Origin: Phenylobacterium sp.
GTDB lineage: Bacteria > Pseudomonadota > Alphaproteobacteria > Caulobacterales > Caulobacteraceae
Direction of reading: 5' to 3'
DNA length: 64,000 bases
NCBI GenBank assembly: GCA_017991675.1
Contig: JAGOQB010000005.1
Coordinates: 152,629 to 216,628 of the forward strand
Part shown: positions 1 through 10,695 of the stretch, in pieces
How positions within the stretch are numbered: position 1 is the first letter of the stretch
How the letters are laid out: every line of letters starts with the position of its first letter
Notes under the pieces: generated by a model
What the model saw: the letters and a program-made list of their open reading frames with translations, nothing else
What the model was told of the DNA's origin: nothing
The model's database searches: none
Translations under genes and position numbers: made by a program

Positions 1-165
1 GATGGGACCCTGCGCGCCTCGGGCGGGCGGGTGCTGAACGTCTGCGCCCGCGGCTCCAGCCTGCAGGAGGCCCGCGACAAGGCCTATGCGGCGATCGCGC
101 GGATCGACTGGCCGGGCGGCTTCCATCGCACCGACATCGGCTGGCGGGCGCTGCAGCCCCGCTGA
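1..165 (+). CDS. purD: Phosphoribosylamine-glycine ligase, C-terminal fragment
   Basis: The gene begins outside the window; only the last 54 codons and the TGA stop are present. The visible end reads GGRVLNVCARGSSL and later IDWPGGFHRTDIGWRAL. This is the typical C-terminal end of PurD, the GAR synthetase of de novo purine synthesis, which ligates glycine to 5-phosphoribosylamine using ATP. In the family this segment belongs to the C-terminal ATP-grasp subdomain. No promoter or start can be judged. Identity rests on this short but characteristic tail, so the call is good but not absolute. Confidence 0.85.
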   Translation, partial: DGTLRASGGRVLNVCARGSSLQEARDKAYAAIARIDWPGGFHRTDIGWRALQPR

Positions 166-252
166 CGTTCCCGCCGCGGAACGGCTTGCTCGCCAGGCCG
201 TGGCCTCGGTATGGTGGTTCAAACAACTGTACGAACCGCCGAGGGAACCGCC

Positions 253-1320
253 ATGTCCGACACCGCCGAGCAGCAGCGCGAACAGCTCAACAGCGGGACC
301 AAGGAGGTCGCCGAGTCCCATCGCTTCGATGAGGCGGCGCTGGCCGCCTGGATGCAGGCCAATGTCGAGGGCTATGCCGGGCCGCTGGAAGTGCGCCAGT
401 TCAAGGGCGGCCAGTCGAACCCGACCTACCAGCTCGTCACCCCGACGAAGAAGTACGTCATGCGGCGCAAGCCGCCGGGCAAGCTGCTGCCCTCGGCGCA
501 CGCGGTCGATCGCGAGTACAAGGTGATCACCGCGCTCTATCCGACCGGCTTCCCGGTCGCGCGCTCCTACGGCCTCTGCACCGACGAGTCGGTGGTCGGC
601 ACCATGTTCTACGTGATGGACATGGTCGAAGGCCGGATCCTCTGGGACCAGCAGCTGCCGCAGTACGAGCCGGCCGAGCGCCATGCGATCTTCATGGCCA
701 AGATCAACACCCTGGCCGACCTGCACAACACCGACTACCAGGCCATCGGCCTTTCCGACTACGGCAAGCCCGGCAACTATATGGGCCGGCAAGTCGACCG
801 CTGGACCAAGCAGTACAAGGCCTCGGAGACCGTCCATATCGAGGAGATGGAGCGGCTGATCGACTGGCTGCCCAAAACCCTGCCCGAGCAGGAGCGCACC
901 TCGATCGTCCATGGCGACTACCGGCTGGACAACATGGTCATCCACCCGACCGAAGCGCGCGTCATCGCCGTGCTCGACTGGGAACTGGGGACCCTGGGCG
1001 AACCGCTGGCCGACTTCACCTATCTGCTGATGAACTGGGTCAACGGCACGATCGCCCAGCTGCCGGATCTGAAGGCGCACGGCATTCCGAGCATCGAGGA
1101 GGCGGTCGAGGCCTATTGCGCCCGCACCGGCCGCGCGGGCCTGCATCACCTCGACTGGTTCCTGTCCTACAACATGTTCCGCCTGGCCGGGATCTGTCAG
1201 GGCATCGTCGGCCGGGTGCGCGACGGCACGGCCAACAGCCCGCAGGCCGCAGCGATGGCCGAGCGGGTGCCGCTGCTGGCCAAGTCGGCGTGGGAGTACG
1301 CCCAGCGGGCGGGGGCCTAG
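253..1320 (+). CDS. APH-family phosphotransferase (ACAD10/11 N-terminal-like)
   Basis: A 355-residue kinase-like protein of the aminoglycoside/choline phosphotransferase fold. The visible Brenner motif HGDYRLDN supplies the catalytic Asp and metal-binding Asn, and VLDWELGTLGEPLADF supplies the DFG-equivalent metal-binding Asp. An N-terminal GGQSNPTY segment matches the ATP-binding loop of this branch. Proteins of this type are usually called phosphotransferase family proteins and resemble the kinase domain of ACAD10/ACAD11, which phosphorylates 4-hydroxyacyl-CoAs during catabolism; that substrate is only an inference here. The ATG at 253 is preferred to the ATG at 211 because GAGGGA lies 7 nt upstream and the homology-like region starts after it. 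The gene stands between purD and a PBP gene, with no obvious pathway link. Confidence 0.85.
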   Translation: MSDTAEQQREQLNSGTKEVAESHRFDEAALAAWMQANVEGYAGPLEVRQFKGGQSNPTYQLVTPTKKYVMRRKPPGKLLPSAHAVDREYKVITALYPTGFPVARSYGLCTDESVVGTMFYVMDMVEGRILWDQQLPQYEPAERHAIFMAKINTLADLHNTDYQAIGLSDYGKPGNYMGRQVDRWTKQYKASETVHIEEMERLIDWLPKTLPEQERTSIVHGDYRLDNMVIHPTEARVIAVLDWELGTLGEPLADFTYLLMNWVNGTIAQLPDLKAHGIPSIEEAVEAYCARTGRAGLHHLDWFLSYNMFRLAGICQGIVGRVRDGTANSPQAAAMAERVPLLAKSAWEYAQRAGA

Positions 1321-1386
1321 CAAGGTCCTTCGCGGCGTGCGAAGAGGGCGATCGGCCGATCGCCCAACGTCCGAGTACGGAGCCCC

Positions 1387-3327
1387 ATGACCGAGCTTAC
1401 CGGCGCACCAGACGTCGTGCGCGAACGGCCGCCGATCTGGCGCCGCCGCCCCTGGCAGATCGCCGCCGGGGCGGTGCTCGCGATGGTCGCCGTGATCGTC
1501 TTCATGGTCTGGTCGCTGCCCCTCGGGCGGGCGCTTGAACCGTTGCCCGATCCGACGCTGGTGCTGGTCACCGCCGACGGCAAGCCGTTCGCCCGCCGCG
1601 GTTCCTACAAGGAGCAGCCGGTCGACGTGACCAAGTTGCCCGAGCACGTCCCGGGCGCGTTCATCGCCATTGAGGATCGGCGCTTCTACAGCCATTTCGG
1701 CATTGATTTGAAGGCCTTGACCCGCGCCCTGCAGCGCAACGTCTCGGCCGGCGAGGTCCAGCAGGGCGGCTCGACCATCACCCAGCAGCTGGCGAAGAAC
1801 GCCTTCCTCAGCAACAAGCGCAGCCTGCGCCGCAAGGCCCAGGAAGCGATGATCGCGCTCTATCTCGAGGCGCGGCTGTCGAAGGACGAGATCCTCTCGC
1901 GCTATCTTTCGACCGTCTATTTCGGCGACGGGGTGTTCGGCCTGCGGGCCGCCGCGCGCCACTACTTCGACAAGACCCCCGAGACGCTCTCGATCGGCGA
2001 GGCGGCGATGCTGGCGGGCATGGTCAAGGCGCCCTCGCGCCTGGCCCCCACCGAGGACCTTGAGGCGGCCCGCGCCCGCGCCCGGATCGTGGTCGCAGCG
2101 ATGGCCGAGCAGGGCGTCATAACGCCGCAGCAGGCCCGCGGGGTGCGCCCGGCCAGCGTCCGTTCGGGCCGCGAGAAGCTGCCGGTCGGTTCGTACTTCG
2201 CCGACTGGGTCTCGTCCCAGGCGCGCGAGGCGTTCGAGGCCGCCTATGGCGAGGTGATGGTCCCGACCACCCTCGACTCGATCCTGCAGGACCGCGCCGA
2301 GGAGATCGTGCGCACGGCCCTGAAGCGTCATGGCGGCTATCTGCACGCCAGCCAGGCGGCGCTGGTCGCCATGCGTCCGGACGGCCGGGTGATCGTCATG
2401 GTCGGCGGCGACGACTACAAGGCCAGCCAGTTCAACCGCGTCACCGACGCCCAGCGCCAGCCCGGCTCAGCCTTCAAGCTGTTCGTCTACCAGGCCGCCC
2501 TGCGCCAGGGCATGACCCCCGACAGCCTGATCCTCGACGCCCCGGTGACGATCGCCGACTGGTCGCCGAAGAACCACGAGGGCCACTACGCCAATCGCGA
2601 GATCCACCTGCGCAACGCCTTCGCCGGGTCCTCCAACGTGGCCGCCGCGCGGCTCGCCCAGCAGGTCGGGCGGGCGGCGATCATCAAGGCGGCCGAGGAC
2701 ATGGGCCTGCATTCGCAGTTTCCGCCCGACCTGACCCTGGCGCTCGGCACCGCGCCGACGACGCTGCTGGACCTCACCGCGGCCTATGCCGGGGTGGCGG
2801 GCGGGCGCTACCCGGTGATCCCCTACGGCGTCATCCAGGCCCGCAAGCCTGCGCCGCACGAGCTGCCGGCCAAGGAACGCGACGGCCTGCGCGACCTGCT
2901 GCGCGCGGCGGTCACCTTCGGCACCGCCAACGGCGGCAACGTCTCGCAATACGCCTACGGCAAGACCGGCACGACCCAGGACTATCGGGACGCGCTCTAT
3001 CTCGGCTATGTCGGCGATCTGGTGATCGGCGTCTGGGTCGGCAACGACGACAACAGTCCGATGAACGGGGTGGCCGGCGCCGGCCTTCCGGCTGAGATCT
3101 GGCGCGACTTCGCGCGGTTCGCGATGAGCAAGGGCGTGGTGCGGGCCAACGGCCGCCAGATCGGCCTGGCCCCGGTCGCGCCGCCGCCAGTCGAGGCCCC
3201 CGAGCTGTCGATCGACGATCTCATTCCGGTGGAGCCGGCTGATCCGGCCGCGCCGCCGCCCGAGGCCGCGCCTGCGCCGTCGCCGGTCGCGCCCGCGCAA
3301 CCGGAGCCCGCCCAGCCGATCTTCTAG
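1387..3327 (+). CDS. Bifunctional class A penicillin-binding protein
   Basis: A 646-residue inner-membrane peptidoglycan synthase. It has a short cytoplasmic N-terminus and one transmembrane segment (about residues 20-40). A GT51 glycosyltransferase domain follows, with EDRRFYSHFG (catalytic Glu near residue 96) and GGSTITQQLAKN. The transpeptidase domain has S361-A-F-K, SSN near 415 and KTG near 526. It polymerises lipid II and cross-links stem peptides on the periplasmic face. The last 60 residues are a Pro/Ala-rich tail. It is shorter than classic PBP1a (about 800 residues) and lacks the OB-fold insertion typical of that group. The ATG at 1387 follows GGAGCC. The gene ends tail-to-tail with lpxK: the CTAG at 3324-3327 supplies both stop codons. 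Confidence 0.95.
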   Translation: MTELTGAPDVVRERPPIWRRRPWQIAAGAVLAMVAVIVFMVWSLPLGRALEPLPDPTLVLVTADGKPFARRGSYKEQPVDVTKLPEHVPGAFIAIEDRRFYSHFGIDLKALTRALQRNVSAGEVQQGGSTITQQLAKNAFLSNKRSLRRKAQEAMIALYLEARLSKDEILSRYLSTVYFGDGVFGLRAAARHYFDKTPETLSIGEAAMLAGMVKAPSRLAPTEDLEAARARARIVVAAMAEQGVITPQQARGVRPASVRSGREKLPVGSYFADWVSSQAREAFEAAYGEVMVPTTLDSILQDRAEEIVRTALKRHGGYLHASQAALVAMRPDGRVIVMVGGDDYKASQFNRVTDAQRQPGSAFKLFVYQAALRQGMTPDSLILDAPVTIADWSPKNHEGHYANREIHLRNAFAGSSNVAAARLAQQVGRAAIIKAAEDMGLHSQFPPDLTLALGTAPTTLLDLTAAYAGVAGGRYPVIPYGVIQARKPAPHELPAKERDGLRDLLRAAVTFGTANGGNVSQYAYGKTGTTQDYRDALYLGYVGDLVIGVWVGNDDNSPMNGVAGAGLPAEIWRDFARFAMSKGVVRANGRQIGLAPVAPPPVEAPELSIDDLIPVEPADPAAPPPEAAPAPSPVAPAQPEPAQPIF

Positions 3328-4316
3328 CGGTAGGGGGCCAGCAGGCGTTCGAGGGCGGCCTCGTCCTCGAACACCGCGCGCACGGGCCAGGCCTTGGCGC
3401 GCTGACGCCAGGCGGGCGGCAGCCGCACCCAGTCCTTTTCAGTGGTCACCAGGCCGGCGTCGAAGATCTCGGCGCGGCCCTCGATCAGCTTCAGGGCAGC
3501 GGCGTCGTAGGCGAAGTGGTCGGGGAACGGCACGAAGTCGACCAACTCGCATCCGGCCGCCTTCAGCGCCCGCTCGACCTTCCAAGGCATGCCGATGCCG
3601 GCGAAGCCCACCTGCGGTCCAGCAGGCGGCGGCTCGGCCGGCTCCAGGCGCGCGATCAGCACCGGCTTGGCGGCCAGCGCCGCCAGCAGTTCGGGGTCAG
3701 GCCGGTCCAGGTCGGCCGGCAACATCAAGATCACCGCATCAGCCCGGGCCAGCCCGACCGCCAGCGGCTCGCGCAGCGGCCCGGCCGGGAACACCGAGCC
3801 GTCGCCGAGCGGCCAGACCCCATTGCGGGTCTCGCCGTCGACGACGACCAGCGACAGGGCCTTTTTCAGGCTGGGGTTCTGATGGCCGTCGTCCATGACG
3901 ATAGCGGACGCGCCGGCCCCGACGGCGGCCAGGGCGCCGGCGGCGCGGTCGCGGGCGATCCAGATCGGCGCGTCAGCCGCGAGCATCAGTGGCTCGTCGC
4001 CCACGTCAGCGGCGGTGTGGCGGGCCGGGTCGACCCGCAGCGGGCCGTGCTCTGAGCCGCCGTAGCCGCGCGACAGGCCGTGTGCGCCGGGCAGCCGGCG
4101 CAGCAGTTCGCGCACGACCGGCGTCTTGCCCGAGCCGCCGACCGTCAGGTTGCCGACGCAGATCACCGGCGCGCCGGGATCGACCGGCCGGGCGCGCGCC
4201 ATGCGCCGCGCCGTGGCCGCCGCCCAGATCCAGGACACCGGCTTCAAGAGGGCCCGGGTGACCGGGGCGGGCGCGCCCTCGCGGACGTACCACCAGCGCG
4301 GGGTGGAGAGTTTCAT
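3324..4316 (-). CDS. lpxK: Tetraacyldisaccharide 4'-kinase
   Basis: A 330-residue LpxK that phosphorylates the 4' position of the lipid A disaccharide precursor in the inner membrane. Diagnostic features are the P-loop-containing VGNLTVGGSGKTPVV near residues 53-67, the DDGHQN motif that binds the catalytic centre, and a late TTEKDWVRL segment. Length is normal for the family. The ATG overlaps the waaA stop by 4 nt (ATGA at 4313-4316), so the two genes are translationally coupled. They form the end of a lipid A/Kdo operon, and waaA acts immediately before or after LpxK on the same substrate. The stop codon shares a CTAG palindrome with the convergent PBP gene. Confidence 0.97.
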   Translation of the reverse strand: MKLSTPRWWYVREGAPAPVTRALLKPVSWIWAAATARRMARARPVDPGAPVICVGNLTVGGSGKTPVVRELLRRLPGAHGLSRGYGGSEHGPLRVDPARHTAADVGDEPLMLAADAPIWIARDRAAGALAAVGAGASAIVMDDGHQNPSLKKALSLVVVDGETRNGVWPLGDGSVFPAGPLREPLAVGLARADAVILMLPADLDRPDPELLAALAAKPVLIARLEPAEPPPAGPQVGFAGIGMPWKVERALKAAGCELVDFVPFPDHFAYDAAALKLIEGRAEIFDAGLVTTEKDWVRLPPAWRQRAKAWPVRAVFEDEAALERLLAPYR

Positions 4317-5563
4317 GCCGGCAGCAAGGGGCTGAGCAGGGCCAGCGCCTGGTCCAGCGCCGCGCCCTGGCGTTCGGCATAGGCCAGCGCCGCGCGCCCG
4401 ATCCGTGGCGCGATCAGCGGCTCGTTCAGCAGCCCGCGCAGGTCGCGGGCCAGGGCCGCTTCCCCAGCGCAGCGGATGGCGGCCACGCGGTCGAACATCT
4501 CCTCATAGGTCGCCGCGGCGTTGAACACGTCCGGGCCGGTGAGGATCGGAACCCCCAGCCGCGCCGGCTCCAGCGGATTGTGGCCGCCGACGCCGGGCAC
4601 GAAGCTGCCGCCCATCACCACGACGTCGCAGGCGCGGAAGAACAGGCCCATCTCGCCCAGGGTGTCGGCCACATAGGCGGTGGTCGTCGCGCTCAGCGGC
4701 TCGCCAGCCGCTCGCCGCGCCGTGGAATAGCCCAACTGGGTCAGCAGCGCGGCGACCGCCGCGCCGCGGTCGGGATGACGCGGGGCGACGATCAGCAGGG
4801 CGCCGGTCCCGGCGGCGGCGCGGGCGATGATTTCGTCCTCGCCCGGATGGGTGCTAGCCGCCAGGATGACCTGGCGATCGCCGATCGCGGCTCGCAGTCG
4901 TTCGAGCTCCGCCGGATCGGCGGGCAGCGGCGCGCCGATGTTCTTGAGGTTCAGGTGCGGCCCGGTCGTCGCGCCCAGGGCGCGCAGCCGCGCCTCGGTG
5001 TCGGCGTCCTGGGGCAAGATCAGGTCGAAGGCGCCCAGCACGGCCCGCGCCGCCGCGGGCGCGCGGCGCCATCCATCGGCGCTGGCCTGGGTCATGCGCG
5101 CCGAGATCAGCGCCAGCTTCGCGCCGCGCGCCTTCGCCCCGAGGATCAGGTTGGGCCAGAGTTCGCTCTCGACCTGGATGGCGGCGTCCGGCCGCCAGTG
5201 GTCGAGAAAGCGTCGAACGGCGCCGGGCGCGTCGACCGGCGCATACTGGTGGATGACGCCGGGCGGCAGGCGCTTGCTGAGCAGTTCGGCCGAGGTGCGG
5301 GTCCCCGAGGTGACCAGCAGCGTCAGGCCCGGTCGCGCCAGCGCCTGGGCCAGCGGCAGCAGCGAGAGGCTCTCGCCGACGCTGACCCCGTGCAGCCAGA
5401 CCAGCGGGCCCGGCGGGCGGGCGAGGCCGGCGCGGCCGAGGCGCTCGCCGATGCGGGCAGGGTCTTCCTTGCCGCGGGCGGCGCGCCGGCGCAGGAGCCC
5501 GGGCGCCAGGGGTTCGGCCAGCCCGGTGGCGGCGGCGTAGAGCGCGAGGGGAAGCGGACGCAA
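4313..5563 (-). CDS. waaA: 3-deoxy-D-manno-octulosonic acid (Kdo) transferase
   Basis: A GT30-family membrane-associated glycosyltransferase (about 416 residues) that adds Kdo from CMP-Kdo to lipid IVA. Visible features are an N-terminal membrane-anchoring stretch, WLHGVSVGES carrying the catalytic Glu of the family, ISARMTQAS, and a C-terminal PHGG-like GVGGHNPLEPA segment that binds the nucleotide sugar. The frame is open back to 5641, but that extension is basic, low in homology and lies inside the upstream CDF gene. I therefore place the start at the TTG at 5563 (LRPLPLALYAAATG...), 10 nt after the CDF stop. The start codon is an inference; the family call is firm. Confidence 0.93.
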   Translation of the reverse strand: MRPLPLALYAAATGLAEPLAPGLLRRRAARGKEDPARIGERLGRAGLARPPGPLVWLHGVSVGESLSLLPLAQALARPGLTLLVTSGTRTSAELLSKRLPPGVIHQYAPVDAPGAVRRFLDHWRPDAAIQVESELWPNLILGAKARGAKLALISARMTQASADGWRRAPAAARAVLGAFDLILPQDADTEARLRALGATTGPHLNLKNIGAPLPADPAELERLRAAIGDRQVILAASTHPGEDEIIARAAAGTGALLIVAPRHPDRGAAVAALLTQLGYSTARRAAGEPLSATTTAYVADTLGEMGLFFRACDVVVMGGSFVPGVGGHNPLEPARLGVPILTGPDVFNAAATYEEMFDRVAAIRCAGEAALARDLRGLLNEPLIAPRIGRAALAYAERQGAALDQALALLSPLLPA

Positions 5564-5573
5564 GGGGCGGGGC

Positions 5574-6560
5574 TCAGATCGTGTGGGCGTTGGCGAGCCG
5601 GCAGGCCGCCGAGCGCCCGGTCTCGACCTGCAGGGTCGCATGGCCGATGCCGAACTTGCTGGCCAGGCCTTCGCAGGCCGCGTGCAGGAAGTCGTCGCCG
5701 TCGATGTTCTCGGGGCGCGTGACGTGAGCGGTCATGGCCGTCTCGGTGGTGCTCATCGCCCAGACGTGCAGGTCGTGGACCTCGGTCACGCCCGGGCGCG
5801 CCAGCAGCCAGGCGCGCACGGCCTCGACGTCCATCCCGCGCGGGGCGGCGTCCAGGACGAGGTCGACGGAATCGCGCAGCAGCGCCCAGGTGCCGATGAC
5901 GATCACCGCGGCGATCAGCAGGCTCAGCGCCGGGTCGATCCACAACAGGCCGGTCAGCGCGATGACGCCGGCGCCGATCACCACGGCCAGCGACACCGCT
6001 GCGTCGGCGGCCATGTGCAGGAAGGCGCCGCGGATGTTGAGGTCCTCGTGTCCCTTCATGAACATCAGCGCCGTGGCCGTGTTGATCACCACGCCGATGG
6101 CCGCAACGATCATCACCGGCCAGGTGGCGATCGGCGCGGGCTCGGCGAAGCGGTGGATGGCCTCGGAGACGATGACCCCGACCGCGACCAGCAGCAGCAC
6201 CGCATTGGCCAGCGAGGCGAGGATGGTGGCCTTGCGCAGTCCGTAGGTGCGGCGCGAGGTCGGCGCTGACTTGGCCAGGATCGTCGCGCCCCAGGCCAGC
6301 AGCAGGCTGAGCACGTCCGAAAGGTTGTGCCCGGCGTCGGCCAGCAGCGCCAGCGAGCCGGTCCAGAGGCCGGCGGCGACCTCGGCCAGCACAAAGGCGA
6401 AGTTCAGGCCGACGCCGACGGCGAAGGCGCGGCCGAAGTCCTTGGGGGCATGGCTATGACCGCCGGGGCCGTGGGAATGGCCGTGCGCATGATCATGGGC
6501 GCCATGATCGTGGTCATGGTCGTGATCGTCGTGACTATGGCCTGAATGCTCGTGCGCCAT
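5574..6560 (-). CDS. Cation diffusion facilitator (CzcD/ZitB-like zinc exporter)
   Basis: A 328-residue inner-membrane antiporter of the CDF family. The N-terminal 40 residues are extremely His/Asp-rich (repeated HDH and HSH), a metal-binding loop seen in Zn/Co exporters. Two intramembrane metal motifs of the HxxxD type are visible, HNLSD in the second helix and HMAAD in the fifth; HD-type sites favour zinc. Six transmembrane segments are followed by a roughly 80-residue cytoplasmic domain with VEAVRAWLLARPGVTEVHDLHVW. It presumably exports Zn(II), with Co(II) possible, in exchange for protons. It lies inside the envelope operon between the DUF374 gene and waaA, 31 nt from the former. Confidence 0.93.
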   Translation of the reverse strand: MAHEHSGHSHDDHDHDHDHGAHDHAHGHSHGPGGHSHAPKDFGRAFAVGVGLNFAFVLAEVAAGLWTGSLALLADAGHNLSDVLSLLLAWGATILAKSAPTSRRTYGLRKATILASLANAVLLLVAVGVIVSEAIHRFAEPAPIATWPVMIVAAIGVVINTATALMFMKGHEDLNIRGAFLHMAADAAVSLAVVIGAGVIALTGLLWIDPALSLLIAAVIVIGTWALLRDSVDLVLDAAPRGMDVEAVRAWLLARPGVTEVHDLHVWAMSTTETAMTAHVTRPENIDGDDFLHAACEGLASKFGIGHATLQVETGRSAACRLANAHTI

Positions 6561-6591
6561 TGGCTCTATGTGTCACCCCGGCGCGGAAGGA

Positions 6592-7289
6592 TCAACGTCG
6601 GCCGACCAAGGCTTCGGCGCGCCGCGTGGTGGCGGTGAGCTTGGCCGAGAGGTCTTCGATCAGGGCCGCGATCTCGGCCTCGCCGGCGTCGGCGGGCACG
6701 TAGAAGGGCCCGTCCCAGGCGGTCGCGCCGCGGCCGAACGGCCAGGCGAAGGTGACCTTGTCCCAGGTGTCGAGCACGATGGCCGGCGAGACCGCCAGGC
6801 CCATCAGGTAGATCGGCGCGCCCGTCTTGCGGGCGATCTGCAGCGAGCCGGGCGCGATCACCTCGGCCGGGCCGCGCGGGCCGTCCGGGGTGACGATCAG
6901 CACGCCGCCGTCATTGACCCAGTTGATGGCCTCGCGGATCGCTGCGACCGCCTGGCGGGCCTTGTTGGTGTCGCCCTTCTTGGCCGAGGACGTGCGGATG
7001 GCCGGGAAGCCGGCCCGCGACAGCGCCTGGGCGATGAACTCGCCGTCGGCCGAGGGTGAAACCATGCAGCGGACCTTGTCGCGCCGCCACCAGACGGGGG
7101 CCAGGCCGAGGCACAGCGGAATGCTGCCGTGCCAGAACAGCGCCACCGCCGGTTTGCCGTCCTGCAGGATCGGCTCCACGCAGGCGAGGTTGTCGTGCGT
7201 CCAGCGGCGGCTCTTGAGCGTGATGATCAGGTGCAGCCACAGCAGCCAGCTCAGGAAGGTCTGGACGCCGGGGTTGCGCAGCAGGTTCT

Positions 7290-7293
<4 letters not shown>
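6592..7293 (-). CDS. DUF374 lysophospholipid acyltransferase-like protein
   Basis: A 233-residue LPLAT-superfamily protein of the DUF374 group. Visible family markers are ALFWHGSIPLC near the N-terminus, where the His occupies the place of the acyltransferase HxxxxD His, and TPDGPRGPAEVIAPG, the conserved DGPRGP loop. A hydrophobic N-terminal helix suggests membrane association. It probably transfers an acyl chain to a lipid or to the lipid A pathway. The neighbours (msbA, waaA, lpxK) support an outer-membrane lipid role, but the substrate is unknown. The start is a TTG overlapping the msbA stop (TTGA, 7290-7293), with GGAACC 7 nt upstream; no ATG is available nearby. Confidence 0.9.
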
Positions 7294-9062
<1,769 letters not shown>

Positions 9063-9223
9063 CGGTCCTGGGGTCGGCTCTCGGCGCAGGGAAGTCAAGA
9101 AGGCGTCTTGGCCCGGCGCAAAGGCGGCATATGGTGTTGGTCGGGGCGAAACCGAGGCGTGCCGCCGATCCTCACTCGATCGGGCGCGCGTGGCGGTGAT
9201 CCTCGCCCCATATGGAGACCGTC

Positions 9224-9775
9224 ATGCGCGCCGTCGCATTCATCCTGGCCTTGGCGCTGGCGCCCGCCGTCGCGGTCGGGCAGCCGTCCCCGGCCACGCC
9301 CGCCGCCAAGGCCGCCGCAGCGCCGCCTGTAAAGGCCGCCCCGGCGCCGCCCGCCAAGGTCGCGCCGGCGATCCCTGCCGTTCCGGCGCCGCCGGCCGCT
9401 TCCCCCGTCACGCTGAGCCGGGAGCCTGAGCTGTCTCGAGCCCAGAACACCGCGATCACCAAGTCCATCGCGGCCCTCAAGACGCCGGAAGAACGGCGCC
9501 TGGCGAGCGGCTGGAGCAACGCCAAGAAGGTGGCCGAGGTGATCTGTCGCCCGGCCGCCTTGCCCGCGCTCAAGAAGCAGGTCCCCAACGCCGACCGGGT
9601 GTTCCTGGGCACCGACGATCCCAAGACCCTGACCTTGGTCAGCACCCGCAGCCTGACAGGCGCAGGCCAGGTGCGCTCCGGTTCGGCTTGGCGCGACTTC
9701 ACCTTCACCTGCGCCCTGATGCCCAGCAGCGGCAAGGTCGCGGGGTTCACCGCCGTGCTGAAGCCGCTGACCTAG
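9224..9775 (+). CDS. Secreted Ala/Pro-rich protein, possibly DUF930-like
   Basis: A 183-residue protein not firmly recognised. It starts with a clear Sec signal peptide (MRAVAFILALALAPAVAVGQ), followed by about 50 residues of Ala/Pro/Lys-rich linker and a compact C-terminal domain with two cysteines. The C-terminal pattern, with one Cys after a helix and then VRSGSAWRDFTFTCALMP before a short beta-like end, is reminiscent of DUF930 proteins (W-x-x-x-x-F-x-C-x-L). That match is from memory and weak. It is probably periplasmic. The ATG at 9224 is chosen over 9212 because it begins directly at the signal peptide. It is transcribed divergently from msbA. Confidence 0.75.
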   Translation: MRAVAFILALALAPAVAVGQPSPATPAAKAAAAPPVKAAPAPPAKVAPAIPAVPAPPAASPVTLSREPELSRAQNTAITKSIAALKTPEERRLASGWSNAKKVAEVICRPAALPALKKQVPNADRVFLGTDDPKTLTLVSTRSLTGAGQVRSGSAWRDFTFTCALMPSSGKVAGFTAVLKPLT

Positions 9776-9834
9776 GACCAGACGTCGCGCTCGGCTTCCG
9801 CTGGCGTCCCGAACCGCCTATCTAGGCGCGCGCA

Positions 9835-10515
9835 ATGCAGGAAGCTCGCTTGGCCGATTTCGACCTCACCACGCCCAAGGGGCGCGTCGCGACCTATCTG
9901 GACTATCTCTGGAAGGATCACGCCTATCTGCGCCTGGGCTTTTCCAACGCCCACTGGATCAGCGACGAGCTGGTGCGCACCAACCAGCCCTGGCCCCATC
10001 AACTGGCCGAATGGAAGAAGCGCGGCGTCAAGACGATCATCAACCTGCGCGGCGGCTTCGACGCCAGCTTCCATGCGCTGGAGAAGGACGCCTGCGAGCG
10101 TCTCGGCCTGAAGCTGGTGGATTTCACCATCACCTCGCGCGAGGTGCCGAGCCGCGCCCGCGTGCACGGCGCCAAGGAGCTGTTCGAGACGATCGAGTAT
10201 CCGGCCCTGATGCACTGCAAGTCCGGGGCGGACCGGGCCGGCATCATGAGCGTCTTCTACATGCACTTCCGCAAGGGGTTGCCGATCCGCGAGGCGCTGG
10301 ATCAGCTGCATATCCGCTACCTGCATGTGAAGCAGGGCAAGACCGGCGTGCTCGACTACACCTTCGAGCGCTACCTGGCCGAGGGCGAGCCCAAGGGGCA
10401 GACCTTCCTGGAGTGGGTCGACAGCGACGCCTATGACGAGGCGGGCATCAAGGCTGACTTCCGCGCCAACATGTGGGGCCGGCTGCTGACTGAGGGCATC
10501 CTGAAGCGGGAGTAG
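9835..10515 (+). CDS. Dual-specificity/tyrosine phosphatase-like protein
   Basis: A 226-residue cytosolic cysteine phosphatase. The P-loop HCKSGADRAG gives the C-x5-R signature with Cys128 and Arg134, and the upstream KTIINLRGG and KELFETIEYPALMH segments match the bacterial dual-specificity phosphatase fold. No signal peptide is present. Substrates may be phosphoproteins, but related enzymes also act on inositol phosphates or lipids, so specificity is open. Its start ATG at 9835 follows a short spacer after the secreted-protein gene, and the product is complete. It converges on the DUF4170 gene across a repeat element. Confidence 0.88.
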   Translation: MQEARLADFDLTTPKGRVATYLDYLWKDHAYLRLGFSNAHWISDELVRTNQPWPHQLAEWKKRGVKTIINLRGGFDASFHALEKDACERLGLKLVDFTITSREVPSRARVHGAKELFETIEYPALMHCKSGADRAGIMSVFYMHFRKGLPIREALDQLHIRYLHVKQGKTGVLDYTFERYLAEGEPKGQTFLEWVDSDAYDEAGIKADFRANMWGRLLTEGILKRE

Positions 10516-10551
10516 CCTTCTAGGGGGCGCCCCGGAACCCAGTCCAAGCCC

Positions 10552-10689
10552 GTGTCATCCCGGTTTTGCGAAGCAAGACCGGGATCTATTAACACCGACG
10601 GGGCAGATTTCGGCTCGGCCGCGCCCTGTTTCCCACGATCAGGCGACAATGGGTCCCGGCTTTCGGCTGCGCCGAAACCGGGATGACAC
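10552..10689. repeat. Intergenic inverted-repeat element between convergent genes
   Basis: Perfect 15-bp inverted arms, GTGTCATCCCGGTTT at 10552-10566 and its complement at 10675-10689, enclose about 108 nt that contains further GACCGGGA / TCCCGG partial repeats. The element fills the spacer between the phosphatase and DUF4170 genes, which end facing each other. The GTCATCCCGG core is a type I recall as a dispersed intergenic palindrome in alphaproteobacteria. It could act as a bidirectional terminator or mRNA stabiliser. Confidence 0.8.
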
Positions 10690-10695
10690 ACGAGC

